From contig JANPDL010000032.1 of the NCBI GenBank assembly GCA_031431475.1, positions 62,001 through 126,000 on the forward strand: 64,000 nt of DNA, read 5' to 3'. Position numbers and translations under genes: made by a program. Origin of the DNA: JADCCX01 sp031431475. GTDB lineage: Bacteria > Pseudomonadota > Alphaproteobacteria > Rhizobiales > Beijerinckiaceae. This document shows, piece after piece, positions 34,316 to 43,422 of the stretch; the first letter of the stretch is position 1, and each line of letters opens with the position of its first letter. Under the pieces are notes generated by a model. It saw only the letters and a list, made by a program, of their open reading frames with translations, did no database searches and was not told where the DNA came from.

Positions 34316-35683
34316 ATGTCGGGAACACTGGGCTTTGACGCGCTAAAGGCGGCGGTGGCGTCGGGCGAGATCGACACAGTGCTGGTCTGCTTCACCGACA
34401 TGCAGGGGCGGCTCATCGGCAAGCGCTTCCATGCCCCGTTTTTCATCGATGGCGGCCATTCCGAGACGCATGCCTGCGATTATCTGCTCGCGAATGACAT
34501 CGATATGGAGCCTGTGCCGGGCTATGCCGCTGCAAGCTGGCAAAAGGGCTATGGCGATTTTGTCATGAAGCCGGATCTGTCGACGATCCGCCGCTTGCCG
34601 TGGCTCGAAGGCACCGCCATCGTACTGTGTGATGTGCAGGATCACCATCACCACGGTCTGCTGCATTCGCCGCGTGGCATGCTGAAGAAACAGGTGGAGA
34701 AACTGGCCAACATGGACATGCGGGCCTATCTCGCGTCGGAGCTGGAATTTTATCTCTTCGACGAGAGTTTCGAGGCTATCCGCGCCAAGCGCTACCACGA
34801 GCCCAAGACCAGCGGCAGCTATATCCAGGACTACAACATCCTCCAGACCACCAAGGAAGAGGACGTGATGCGTGCCGTGCGCCTCGGCCTCGCGGGCGCA
34901 GGTATCCCGGTCGAGAATTCCAAGGGCGAATGGGGGCCGGGGCAGGAAGAAATCAACGTGCGCTACACCGATGCACTCGAGATGGCGGACCGGCATGTCG
35001 TGCTAAAAAACGGCATCAAGGAGATCGCCTGGGCCAAGGGTAAGGCGGTCACCTTCATGTCGAAATGGCGCTATGACCTCGCGGGTTCCAGCGCACATAT
35101 CCACGCTTCGCTCTGGGACAAGGCGGGCAAGACATCGTTGTTTCTGGACCCAAAAGCGGAATACGGCATGTCGCCTGTCATGCGCAGCTTCGTGGCGGGC
35201 CAGCTGAAATATGCCCGCGACATCACCTATTTTCTGGCCCCCTACATCAATTCCTACAAGCGCTTCCAGGCGGGTACTTTTGCGCCAACCAAGGCTGTGT
35301 GGAGCCGCGACAACCGCACGGCGGGCTTTCGTTTGTGCGGAGAGGGAACGAAAGCGATCCGCATCGAATGCCGTGTGGGCGGCGCGGACCTCAACCCCTA
35401 TCTCGCTTTCGCCGCGCTGCTCGCCGCAGGCATCGCCGGAATCGAGGAGAAACTGGTGCTGGCTGCTCCCTTCGCGGGTGACGCCTACACCGGCAAGAAG
35501 CTGCCGGAGGTGCCAAAGACCTTGCGCGATGCCCTCACGGCACTTGATAAATCAACCATGCTGAGGCAGGCGCTGGGCAGCGCTGTCGTGGACCATTACG
35601 TCCACACCGGCCAATGGGAACAGGCGGAGTACGACCGCCGCGTCACAGACTGGGAACTGATGCGCGGCTTCGAGCGGTATTGA
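34316..35683 (+). CDS. glutamine-synthetase-family gamma-glutamyl-amine ligase
   Basis: 455 aa. It has the GS beta-grasp N-terminus (VLVCFTDMQGRLIGKRF) and catalytic core: AYLASELEFYLFDE, GPGQEEINVRY (metal ligands), GSSAHIHASLWD (H), and NRTAGFRLCGEGTKAIRIEC with the arginine and glutamate ligands. It differs from GlnA: the adenylylation loop is absent and the ammonia-site region differs, as in PuuA/IpuC-type ligases that glutamylate amines. The ATG at 34316 has GGGAGA just upstream. It leads a three-gene run with an aldehyde and an alcohol dehydrogenase, so it probably activates an amine or amino alcohol by gamma-glutamylation before oxidation. Confidence 0.85.
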   Translation: MSGTLGFDALKAAVASGEIDTVLVCFTDMQGRLIGKRFHAPFFIDGGHSETHACDYLLANDIDMEPVPGYAAASWQKGYGDFVMKPDLSTIRRLPWLEGTAIVLCDVQDHHHHGLLHSPRGMLKKQVEKLANMDMRAYLASELEFYLFDESFEAIRAKRYHEPKTSGSYIQDYNILQTTKEEDVMRAVRLGLAGAGIPVENSKGEWGPGQEEINVRYTDALEMADRHVVLKNGIKEIAWAKGKAVTFMSKWRYDLAGSSAHIHASLWDKAGKTSLFLDPKAEYGMSPVMRSFVAGQLKYARDITYFLAPYINSYKRFQAGTFAPTKAVWSRDNRTAGFRLCGEGTKAIRIECRVGGADLNPYLAFAALLAAGIAGIEEKLVLAAPFAGDAYTGKKLPEVPKTLRDALTALDKSTMLRQALGSAVVDHYVHTGQWEQAEYDRRVTDWELMRGFERY

Positions 35684-35687
35684 GATC

Positions 35688-37073
35688 ATGACAGACATCA
35701 TCTGCGTTTCACCCGTGGACGGGCGCGAGTTTGCGCGACGCCCGGTAGCGACCCCTGCCGCCATCGCTGCAGCCGTGGCCGCTGCCCGCAAATCGCAGCG
35801 GGACTGGCGTCATGTGCCCGTGACCGAGCGCGCCCGCATTCTCTCCGCTGCCGTCGATGCTATGCTCGCAATGAAGGACGGGATTGGCCCGGAACTCTCG
35901 TGGCAGATGGGTCGCCCCATCCGCTACGCTGCGGGTGAGCTCAAGGGCTTCGAGGAACGCGCCCGGCACATGATTTCAATCGCGGACAAAGCGCTGGCTC
36001 CTGTCGTGCCAGACGCCCGCGAGGGGTTCACGCGCTATACCCGCCGCGATCCGGTCGGTATCGTGTTCACCATTGCGCCGTGGAACTATCCCTATCTCAC
36101 CGCTGTCAATTCCATCATTCCGGCCCTGATGGCGGGCAATGCTGTGTTGCTGAAGCACGCTGCACAGACCCTGCTGGTGGGCGAACGCTTCCAGATGGCG
36201 ATGGACAGCGCCGGACTGCCGAAGGGCCTGTTCCAGACACTGGTGCTGGGCCATGCCGAGACTCTGGCGTTAATCGGCTCCGGCGAAGTGAACCACGTCT
36301 GTTTCACGGGCTCGGTCGCGGCGGGACGTGCGGTGGAGCGGGCGGCAGCAGGCACATTCACCACCATGGGACTGGAACTCGGCGGCAAGGACCCGGCCTA
36401 TGTCCGGGCTGATGCTGACCTAGGCGCGGCGGTCGAGACACTGGTGGATGGCGCGATGTTCAACTCCGGCCAGTGCTGCTGCGGCATCGAGCGGATTTAT
36501 GTGCATAGCAGCCTGTACCAGCGCTTTGTGGATGAGGCCGTGGCGCTGACCGCGCAATACGTCGTGGGTTCACCACTGGACGAAGCCACGACGCTGGGGC
36601 CGATGGCACAGCTCAGGCTGGCGGATGTGGTGCGCAATCACATGGCCGACGCCGTGTCAAAGGGCGCAAAAGCACATCTCGATCCAGCCAGCTTTCCCGG
36701 CGCAAAAAACGCCACGCCCTATCTCGCCCCGCAGATTCTGACCGGCGTCGATCATTCCATGCTCGTCATGAGCGAGGAGACCTTCGGCCCCGTCGTCGGG
36801 ATCATGTCAGTCAAGGATGATGCAGAGGCCGTGCGTCTTATGAATGACAGCCAGTACGGCCTGAGCGCTGCCATCTTCACGCGGGATGAAGCGGTGGCGG
36901 CCGCGCTGGGTGACCAGCTGGAAACCGGCACGGTTTTCATGAACCGCTGCGATTATCTCGATCCGGGCCTTGCCTGGACCGGCGTCAAGAACACCGGGCG
37001 AGGCGCATCCCTCTCATCGCTCGGCTATGAAGGCCTGACGCGGCCTAAAAGCTACCATCTCAAGAAGGCCTGA
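35688..37073 (+). CDS. aldehyde dehydrogenase
   Basis: 461 aa. FTIAPWNYPYLTAVNSIIPA, the catalytic cysteine in NSGQCCCGIER (C264 by position), the glutamate in GLELGGKDP (E230) and EETFGPVVGIM are all present. Three cysteines in a row at the active site are unusual but occur in some members. It starts 4 bases after the ligase stop. It probably oxidises the (glutamylated) aminoaldehyde to the acid. Confidence 0.9.
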   Translation: MTDIICVSPVDGREFARRPVATPAAIAAAVAAARKSQRDWRHVPVTERARILSAAVDAMLAMKDGIGPELSWQMGRPIRYAAGELKGFEERARHMISIADKALAPVVPDAREGFTRYTRRDPVGIVFTIAPWNYPYLTAVNSIIPALMAGNAVLLKHAAQTLLVGERFQMAMDSAGLPKGLFQTLVLGHAETLALIGSGEVNHVCFTGSVAAGRAVERAAAGTFTTMGLELGGKDPAYVRADADLGAAVETLVDGAMFNSGQCCCGIERIYVHSSLYQRFVDEAVALTAQYVVGSPLDEATTLGPMAQLRLADVVRNHMADAVSKGAKAHLDPASFPGAKNATPYLAPQILTGVDHSMLVMSEETFGPVVGIMSVKDDAEAVRLMNDSQYGLSAAIFTRDEAVAAALGDQLETGTVFMNRCDYLDPGLAWTGVKNTGRGASLSSLGYEGLTRPKSYHLKKA

Positions 37074-37078
37074 TCCCC

Positions 37079-38236
37079 ATGCATCTCCGTCGAAACTGGA
37101 ATTACCCAACCGCCATCCGCTTCGGCGCGGGCCGTATTGCGGAACTGGCCGATGCCGTCCAGAAATCCGGCATCAAGCGCCCGCTGCTGGTGACGGACCC
37201 GGTGCTGGCTGAGCTGCCCATGGTGGCCGCTGCAAAGGCCGCGCTCGATGCGGCAGGCCTGCCTTGCGCCGTCTTCAGTGACGTGAAGCCCAATCCCGTT
37301 GCGGCCAATGTCGAGGCTGGTATCAAGGTCCTGCGCGCGGGCAAGCACGATGGTGTCGTGGCTTTCGGCGGTGGATCAGCGCTGGATGCGGGCAAGGTCA
37401 TCGCCTTCATGGCGGGACAGACAAGGCCGATGTGGGATTTCGAAGATGTCGGCGACTGGTGGACGCGGGCCGATCCTGCCGGGATATTCCCCATCGTCGC
37501 CGTGCCGACCACGGCAGGCACCGGTTCGGAAGTGGGCCGCGCGGGCGTCATCACGGATGAAACGACGCATACCAAGAAGGTGATTTTCCATCCGTTGATG
37601 ATGCCGAAGATCACGATCTGCGACCCGGAGTTGACAGTGGGCATGCCGCACATAATCACGGTCGGTACCGGCATGGATGCTTTCGCCCATTGCCTGGAGG
37701 CCTATTGCGGGCCGTTCTATCACCCACTGGCCGATGGTATCGCGCTGGAGGGCATGCGCCTCGTCAAGGAAAGCCTGCCGGTCGTTGCGAGAGAGCCGGG
37801 CAATCTGGCCGCGCGGGGCGACATGATGTCGGCAGCGGCCATGGGAGCCACGGCGTTCCAGAAAGCACTTGGCGCGATCCATGCGTTGTCGCACCCCGTT
37901 GGGTCGCTCTACGGCACCCACCACGGCATGACGAACGCCGTGTTCATGCCCTATGTGTTGGCGTTCAACCGCACGGCCATCGAGGAGAAGATCACTCGCG
38001 TCGGCGCGTATCTGGGCCTCAAGCCCGGCTTCGACGGGTTCATGGATTACGTCATGGACCTGCGCCAGACGCTCGGCGTGCCGCATACGCTGCCGGAACT
38101 TGGCGTGAAGAACCCGGATATCGGCCTGATGGCGAAGATGTCACCGCTTGACCCAACGGCGGGAGGCAATCCGGTTCTGCTCGACGAGAAGGCCTCGGCA
38201 ATGCTGTTCGAGCGGGCGATGACGGGGAAGGTCTGA
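37079..38236 (+). CDS. iron-containing (type III) alcohol dehydrogenase
   Basis: 385 aa. GGGSALDAGKVIA binds the nucleotide; TTAGTGSEVGR and DAFAHCLEAYCGPFYHPLAD contain iron ligands (D, H), and AIHALSHPVGSLYGTHHGMT the remaining histidines. It probably oxidises a primary alcohol, giving the aldehyde for the preceding gene. The order ligase, aldehyde dehydrogenase, alcohol dehydrogenase suggests that the substrate is an amino alcohol, e.g. an ethanolamine-like compound (inference). It converges with the unknown membrane-anchored gene downstream with a three-base gap. Confidence 0.9.
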   Translation: MHLRRNWNYPTAIRFGAGRIAELADAVQKSGIKRPLLVTDPVLAELPMVAAAKAALDAAGLPCAVFSDVKPNPVAANVEAGIKVLRAGKHDGVVAFGGGSALDAGKVIAFMAGQTRPMWDFEDVGDWWTRADPAGIFPIVAVPTTAGTGSEVGRAGVITDETTHTKKVIFHPLMMPKITICDPELTVGMPHIITVGTGMDAFAHCLEAYCGPFYHPLADGIALEGMRLVKESLPVVAREPGNLAARGDMMSAAAMGATAFQKALGAIHALSHPVGSLYGTHHGMTNAVFMPYVLAFNRTAIEEKITRVGAYLGLKPGFDGFMDYVMDLRQTLGVPHTLPELGVKNPDIGLMAKMSPLDPTAGGNPVLLDEKASAMLFERAMTGKV

Positions 38237-38239
38237 GGG

Positions 38240-39646
38240 TCAGCGCCGCCGGAGTTCGATCTTGTCGAGGCTCCCGCCCTCCATCGAAACGACTGGCAGT
38301 CTTTCCACAGTCGCACCCGGATTGAAGATGATGCGGTTCGTGCCGGACAGGGATTGAACGGCCCCGACGACAGAGCTTTGCAGGAAGCGCGCGCTGACAG
38401 GACCGGAACCTGCCACCACGAGGCCACACAGGGCATTGCCATCGATTTCGGCAAAGGGCTTGTCGGCTGTCAGCTCAACCACTGTTTCGACGAAGCGCGG
38501 CTGCATCTGATAGGCTTGAGCCTGACAGGAACTTCCCGCTGGGGCTGCCAGCACCGTAAGGCGCGCAACCGTGGTTCCCGTAGATGTCGGGGCAATCTGG
38601 GCAGGACCGGTTTGCTGGGGCAACGTCGTGTTCTGTGGAAGCGTTGAGGACGGCGTACCCGGTGTTCCCGGCGTCGGCGTGATGACAACTACGGGCGGTG
38701 TCGGTGCTGGCTTCTGCATCAGGAGATAAGCGCCTGCTCCGGTCCCCATCAGCGTCAGGGCTGCGGCGGCGATGATGCCGATCTTGCGCGAATCCAGCCC
38801 CTGCGAAAGTGCCCTCGGGCGATCCCCCGCCAGCGCGTAAGCTCCCATAGGCGGCGGCGTTGCCTGTGTTACGGGCGGTTCGACCGGCGGAGGCTCAACA
38901 GCCGCTTCCGGCGCTGGCTTTGCCCTGGGCTCCGGTTTCGGAATTGGCACGAGTGCAGTGCGGCGCGCCGCCATCGCGCTGAAATCTTCCCCCTTGAGGA
39001 AGCCGTCCAGCGGACCGATCAGGTCGGCCAGCGATCCTGCAATCGCCACATGATGCGTCTGGTTGGCGAGAACTTTACCAAGAACGGTCGCGGCCCTTTC
39101 CGCATCACCCCCGGCTGGAAGAATGCACAGGACAGGCGTTCCCGCATGCGCGGCGGTGGCGAACAGCTCACGCGAATGGTCGATCTTGCTGACAAGCTGA
39201 TAATCGTTGGGGACGATGGCTGCGGCGGACGCATTCTCGGCCATCGAGAAATCCAAAGCCCCCGTGGTCCAGATCAGCAGCCGCGCCCTGGGGATATCGG
39301 TATGCAGGGCCTCGCCCAGCGCCGAGCCAAAATGGCCTGCAGCAACAGGCATGATCCAGCTCTTGCCGTGGTCGATCTCGGATGTGACGACAAGCCGGAA
39401 TCCACCACCTTCGGGCAGGCCCAGAAGCGTGCGCATCGGATCGCCGGGGCGCAGAAGATTGTTGTATTCCTTGGTCCAGCGCTCGCACTGATCCGCTGTC
39501 TCGTTGCCAAGCACCACGCGCGACGCCGGAATCTTCTGGGTCCAGCGCAACCCACGGATCAGGATTGCACCTGCCGTGGTCGGCACGACGACGGTCAATC
39601 CCGACCGCCTCGCGTCGCTGGCATCATCCTGCCTGGTCTCTGCCAT
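38240..39646 (-). CDS. uncharacterised single-pass membrane protein with cytoplasmic and periplasmic parts
   Basis: 468 aa, not recognised. Residues ~1-245 are a mixed alpha/beta soluble domain with no signal peptide (AGAILIRGLRWTQKIPASRV; GTPVLCILPAGGDAERAA). A proline-rich linker (~250-290) follows, then one hydrophobic helix (~316-337, IGIIAAAALTLMGTGAGAYL), a second proline/threonine-rich linker and a ~110-aa C-terminal domain with cysteines in GSSCQAQAYQ and NALCGLVV. The predicted topology is N-in, C-out. The ATG at 39646 was chosen over an upstream TTG. It is the last gene of a minus-strand run and may link cytosolic components of the cluster to the periplasm. Confidence 0.6.
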   Translation of the reverse strand: MAETRQDDASDARRSGLTVVVPTTAGAILIRGLRWTQKIPASRVVLGNETADQCERWTKEYNNLLRPGDPMRTLLGLPEGGGFRLVVTSEIDHGKSWIMPVAAGHFGSALGEALHTDIPRARLLIWTTGALDFSMAENASAAAIVPNDYQLVSKIDHSRELFATAAHAGTPVLCILPAGGDAERAATVLGKVLANQTHHVAIAGSLADLIGPLDGFLKGEDFSAMAARRTALVPIPKPEPRAKPAPEAAVEPPPVEPPVTQATPPPMGAYALAGDRPRALSQGLDSRKIGIIAAAALTLMGTGAGAYLLMQKPAPTPPVVVITPTPGTPGTPSSTLPQNTTLPQQTGPAQIAPTSTGTTVARLTVLAAPAGSSCQAQAYQMQPRFVETVVELTADKPFAEIDGNALCGLVVAGSGPVSARFLQSSVVGAVQSLSGTNRIIFNPGATVERLPVVSMEGGSLDKIELRRR

Positions 39647-39706
39647 TCCCGCCGCCTGCCGAACACTCAATGGTCACTGACCGCAAGTGTAGGGCCTGCA
39701 GTCAGG

Positions 39707-40258
39707 TCAAAGCAAGTAGACGCCTGTGGTCGGATTGGCCAGCATCAACCTCAGAAGATCACGCTCGTGATCATGGGCGGGCAGATCGAGCACGATATGC
39801 CTGTCGACTTCCGCCGGAAGCGCGATGCGGACGATGCCCTCAATGGACACGGCCTCGATCAGCGTGGGCGCGGGAACGCCATCCGTCAGGCGCTCGATGA
39901 CGAGGGCTGCGGGTGCGCCATCCTCCTCCACGATATCCAGCGTGAAGTCACCGAGCCTGCGGTGCGTCGCACTGTTGTCATAGGCGGCTGCGGCCATGAT
40001 GCTCATGCCGCGCGACTTCATCATCAGAAGCTTGTGATAGCGTGATGCGATGCCCGGATCGGCGCGCACGGCCTTTTCGACCATGAAATTGACCAATGAG
40101 CCAGGTTCCCGGTTGGCATAGGCCCACAGATCGGCGCGGGACACGGTTGCCTGGCCAGGCTCGTGATCGGAAGCAGCAACAGCGCTCAGCAGCAGCCGCG
40201 CGGAAGCGCGGGCAACAAGGCGATCCTGGGGGGTGTTTTCATCGAAACGGTTCATCAT
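39707..40258 (-). CDS. uncharacterised 183-aa protein
   Basis: Not recognised. No signal peptide or membrane segment; the N-terminal ~90 aa look helical (RLVARASARLLLSAVAASDH; MVEKAVRADPGIASRYHKLL) and the C-terminal half strand-rich (DFTLDIVEEDGAPAALVIER). The ending has several acidic and histidine residues. Its start overlaps the stop of the 507-aa gene by four bases, so the two are probably co-translated partners. Confidence 0.6.
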   Translation of the reverse strand: MMNRFDENTPQDRLVARASARLLLSAVAASDHEPGQATVSRADLWAYANREPGSLVNFMVEKAVRADPGIASRYHKLLMMKSRGMSIMAAAAYDNSATHRRLGDFTLDIVEEDGAPAALVIERLTDGVPAPTLIEAVSIEGIVRIALPAEVDRHIVLDLPAHDHERDLLRLMLANPTTGVYLL

Positions 40259-41778
40259 AGGGTTTCCGTCTGTTTGCCGTATCTCTTGCTGAAGGCTTTG
40301 GCGAAGCTTGCTTCGTCCTGAACCCCCTGTGTTTGCAGATCAGCATCCCGCGCCAGTTTGCCGAGTTGCGCCAGTATGCGCTTCAGCGAACCAGCGACGA
40401 TGCGCAAATCCTGACCCATCCTTGCGAAGGTCTGGGCCAGTTCCGCATCCTCCATCCGGAAACTGGAGCGATCATGCCGCCATTTTTTCAGGAGCTTCAA
40501 GCCCTCAACGCTGGATCCGCCCCTTTCCAGATGCACCGCCATGAGAATCAGCTCGGCCAGTTGCCGATCCAGAAGGGTGAGATCGCCTATGCGCGCCACG
40601 TAATCAAAAGCATCCGCCTTCTCGTCAGGCAGGCTGCGGCGCGAGGCCTCGACAAGCCGGTTCTCCCACGGTGTCACGGAGAGGCTGCGCAGCAGTGTCA
40701 CAGGCTGCTCATGCGCCAGCGGAATGATGGACAGAACCTGCGCGGCCTCGCGCCGTTCTTCCTTGGTCAGAACCTTCGGCATCTGTGGCAAGGCATTCAG
40801 GGCCGCAAGGCTGCGCTCGACGAAGGCCTCGTCATCGTCTGTGCTATCGTCAGGTTCAGGGATATCACCCGCCTCGTCATTGTCCTGCAAGGCACTGACA
40901 TCACGGTCCAGCCAGGCAATGATCATCTCTTCAGGGTCATCACTGGGCTCGCCCGTCACCATGTCATCGATGGAGACCGGGGCGAGGAAGGCGCGACGGT
41001 CCGTATCCGTGCGCTCCTCCCGCAGTAGCGCCGCAAGTTTCTCGATAAACCTGCCATAGCTCCACGTTTCACCGGCATCGATGACATGGAACCACAGACT
41101 GAGCACATCATCATGGGCAAGGCTGCGCCCACTGCGAGTACGTCCTGCGCCAGCGAGAAAGGCCTCGCGATGGCGGATCAGATCGGCAAAAGCCTGCAAG
41201 GGCAGATATTTCTTGCGCCACCCTCGCATGTAGCGCGCAGGAGCCTGCACCGCGCGTTTGCTGAGCGACACCAGATCCCCGTCGCCGGAAAACAGAATAT
41301 CCAGCGACTGCCGCAAGGATTCAGCACCAGAGCCGATGGCTGCATCGATCTGCGGCGACATGAAGAGAAAATCAGCGAGCCCCATGTTGCGCTTGACGCG
41401 TGGCCAGCTGAAAACGCGCGGGGTATCGCCATCCGCAAGCGACAGGCCCTGCGCATCGGACCAGATATCACCGACGGGGGATGTGACCCGCTTGCCACTG
41501 CGCAGTTTGGATATCAGGAGACCGCTTTCATCCAGTAGGCAGCCGATGGCTGCATCGCGCGGTGGCATGCGGGGCGCGGCGAGAAGTGTTCCGAGGCCAA
41601 GGAGAATCTGGTTCATCTCCCAGAGCATGCTGTCGGCGTGTTCGCCAGCTCCGCCCACGATCGCGAGCATGAATTTTTCGGAATCCGCCGCCGAAAAGCG
41701 CCGGTTACGCACAATTTCAGCGATCTCCGCGACCCGGTCCGGGTCTATCCCCCAATCCATATCTGCAAATCCGATCAC
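40255..41778 (-). CDS. uncharacterised 507-aa cytosolic protein
   Basis: Not recognised. Mostly helical, with acidic stretches near residues 300-325 (DEAGDIPEPDDSTDDDEAF) that would form a flexible linker between an N-terminal ~290-aa part (KFMLAIVGGAGEHADSMLWE) and a C-terminal ~180-aa part with coiled-coil character (RMGQDLRIVAGSLKRILAQL). No signal peptide. Four-base overlap with the 183-aa gene; first gene of the minus-strand pair. A terminator for the previous gene separates it from 41856. Confidence 0.6.
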   Translation of the reverse strand: MIGFADMDWGIDPDRVAEIAEIVRNRRFSAADSEKFMLAIVGGAGEHADSMLWEMNQILLGLGTLLAAPRMPPRDAAIGCLLDESGLLISKLRSGKRVTSPVGDIWSDAQGLSLADGDTPRVFSWPRVKRNMGLADFLFMSPQIDAAIGSGAESLRQSLDILFSGDGDLVSLSKRAVQAPARYMRGWRKKYLPLQAFADLIRHREAFLAGAGRTRSGRSLAHDDVLSLWFHVIDAGETWSYGRFIEKLAALLREERTDTDRRAFLAPVSIDDMVTGEPSDDPEEMIIAWLDRDVSALQDNDEAGDIPEPDDSTDDDEAFVERSLAALNALPQMPKVLTKEERREAAQVLSIIPLAHEQPVTLLRSLSVTPWENRLVEASRRSLPDEKADAFDYVARIGDLTLLDRQLAELILMAVHLERGGSSVEGLKLLKKWRHDRSSFRMEDAELAQTFARMGQDLRIVAGSLKRILAQLGKLARDADLQTQGVQDEASFAKAFSKRYGKQTETL

Positions 41779-41803
41779 GCCAATTGTGGCATCAACTTAA
41801 CAA

Positions 41804-41831
41804 GCCGCCCGGTCTGTGTCGACCGGACGGC
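41804..41831 (-). terminator. intrinsic terminator of the secreted 316-aa gene
   Basis: An 11-bp stem, GCCGCCCGGTC (41804-41814) with GACCGGACGGC (41821-41831), one mismatch and a TGTGTC loop. On the minus strand it is followed by the T-rich TTGTTAAGTT. It lies 25 bases past the stop at 41856 and before the 507-aa gene. Confidence 0.75.
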
Positions 41832-41855
41832 TCAAGTGTTGTCAAGACGGGTGGT

Positions 41856-42806
41856 TCAGCGCGTGTTGATCTTCGTCAGCGTCACCCGGTTGCCGGCAAA
41901 CGTCACCTGCGCATTAAGGCCAACAAGCTCCAGCATCAGCCTGAAGTTGCGTGTCAGGCGGGCGCTGTCGGACGACGTGCGGTAGAAGAAACCCGCAGCA
42001 TTGTCGCTCATCGTGGTTGTCCGGTGCTGCTGGTAGCAGCCCCAGCGCACGAACTCGCCCTCGATGCGGTTGACCTCGGATGTTGTGAAGTCCCTGAGCT
42101 GGATTTCGTAATCCGTCGGCAGGTTCACGCAACCGTCCTGGGCAGCATTGGCAGCACCTACTGCGGGCGCTGCAGCGCCGTCCTTGGCAGGCTCTGGTGC
42201 AGCAGCGACGGTCGCGCCGCCTGACGGCCGGGCAAAGGCTTCAAGCTTCTGCGACAGCGCCGAGCCCAGATCAGTAGCGAGCAGCTTTGAATGACCGCCA
42301 ACCGTCTCCAGCAGGCACTCACGTGCACACGGGTTGGGCAGAGCCGGGAACTGGAAGCCCCCCACCTCGAAAGCCGCAATGAACTGGCCGGTCCGGACAT
42401 TCAGGATGCGGCCCGCAATGCGGATATCCGGGAAGCGGATGGCAGCACTGGGCGAACTGCGCACCGAGGCATAGATCTGGTAGATCGCCATGGCATCGAT
42501 AGGCGTCGATACCGCACGGGCTATCTCGATCAGTTCAGCATCCCTGCGACGGACACGCCCCGGAGGGGTGATGCCCATGGCCATCGACGTCTCGTCATAG
42601 ATCTGGAAGCCTTTGGTGTTCATGTATTCGGACAGCGAGAGCTGCACGCGGTTGAAGACGCGGCTGTTGCGCGGCACCGAATCAGGATCCGCGTCATCAG
42701 ATACGACGACAAGATTGATCCGGTCGTTTCTGGTCTGGGCCTGCGAGGGCGCGGTGACGCCGATGCAGACCAGGAATGTGGCGAGCAATGCAAGTGACCC
42801 CCTCAT
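41856..42806 (-). CDS. secreted protein of unknown function, CsgG/TolB-N-like
   Basis: 316 aa with a signal peptide (MRGSLALLATFLVCIGVTAPSQA). The ATG at 42806 has GAGGAG just upstream. Residues ~30-200 read as alternating strands and helices with a nucleotide-binding-like or TolB-N/CsgG-like pattern: FNRVQLSLSEYMNTKGFQIY, IDAMAIYQIYASVRSS, DIRIAGRILNVRTGQFIAAF. A CARECLL cysteine pair (~184-188) could form a disulfide. A short alanine-rich linker and a C-terminal domain (INRIEGEFVRWG-like; NFRLMLELVGLNAQVTFAGN) follow. The fold comment is a resemblance, not a match. It belongs to the exported part of the cluster. Confidence 0.55.
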   Translation of the reverse strand: MRGSLALLATFLVCIGVTAPSQAQTRNDRINLVVVSDDADPDSVPRNSRVFNRVQLSLSEYMNTKGFQIYDETSMAMGITPPGRVRRRDAELIEIARAVSTPIDAMAIYQIYASVRSSPSAAIRFPDIRIAGRILNVRTGQFIAAFEVGGFQFPALPNPCARECLLETVGGHSKLLATDLGSALSQKLEAFARPSGGATVAAAPEPAKDGAAAPAVGAANAAQDGCVNLPTDYEIQLRDFTTSEVNRIEGEFVRWGCYQQHRTTTMSDNAAGFFYRTSSDSARLTRNFRLMLELVGLNAQVTFAGNRVTLTKINTR

Positions 42807-42864
42807 GATGTGTCTCCTCTGGATGGTTGTGAACGGGATAAGATATGGTTGATTGGAGTGCCGA

Positions 42865-43422
42865 TTAGTCGATTGCGATAACTTCAACACGCCGGTTGAT
42901 TGGCGATGCCGGATTGCTGGGATTGCGCAACATATCCGGGCCGAAACCGTTGGCGGTCAGCCGGGGAGAAGCGATTGCCCCCTGCCCGATCAGCCAGTTG
43001 CGGACGGAATTGGCGCGGTCATGCGACAGGGCGACGTTGAAATCATAGTCACCGTCGGCGCTGGTATGACCCGCAATCAGAAACTGCTGGTCCAGCAGGA
43101 TCGGATTGTTAAGAACCTGCGACAGCCGGTCCAGCGCAATCTGCGATCCCGCCCTCAACTCTGCGGAGTTCAGATCAAAAAACACCGTGACTTCAACGCG
43201 GCGGCTGATGTCGACGGTGACCGATCCTGCACCACCGCGCAGCCGAAGCTGGCGTTTGACCGCCGTTCTGCGCCTGGGAGCAGCACCGGCAGGAGCACGA
43301 TCATGGGGTGCGAGATCGCGCAGCATGCGGGTCATCTCGTTGTCGCTCTGGGCTCCTGCCAGACCGGCCTGCAGCGTCATGGCTGCTGCAAGCGAGCCTG
43401 TGAACAGTCCTCGTCTGGACAA
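42865..43422 (-). CDS. OmpA-family (peptidoglycan-associating) exported protein
   Basis: About 185 aa. The C-terminal ~110 aa form an OmpA-like domain: VTVFFDLNSAELRAGSQIAL, FLIAGHTSADGDYDFNVALS, LSHDRANSVRNWLIGQG and the ending NRRVEVIAID. This domain binds peptidoglycan through a conserved aspartate and arginine. I propose the TTG at 43422 as start: it yields LSRRGLFTGSLAAAMTLQAG, a signal sequence with twin arginines, and GGGAAAA lies upstream. The ATG at 43605 is open but would put 61 unlikely residues before the signal sequence. It is divergent from a second OmpA-like gene. Confidence 0.7.
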   Translation of the reverse strand: MSRRGLFTGSLAAAMTLQAGLAGAQSDNEMTRMLRDLAPHDRAPAGAAPRRRTAVKRQLRLRGGAGSVTVDISRRVEVTVFFDLNSAELRAGSQIALDRLSQVLNNPILLDQQFLIAGHTSADGDYDFNVALSHDRANSVRNWLIGQGAIASPRLTANGFGPDMLRNPSNPASPINRRVEVIAID

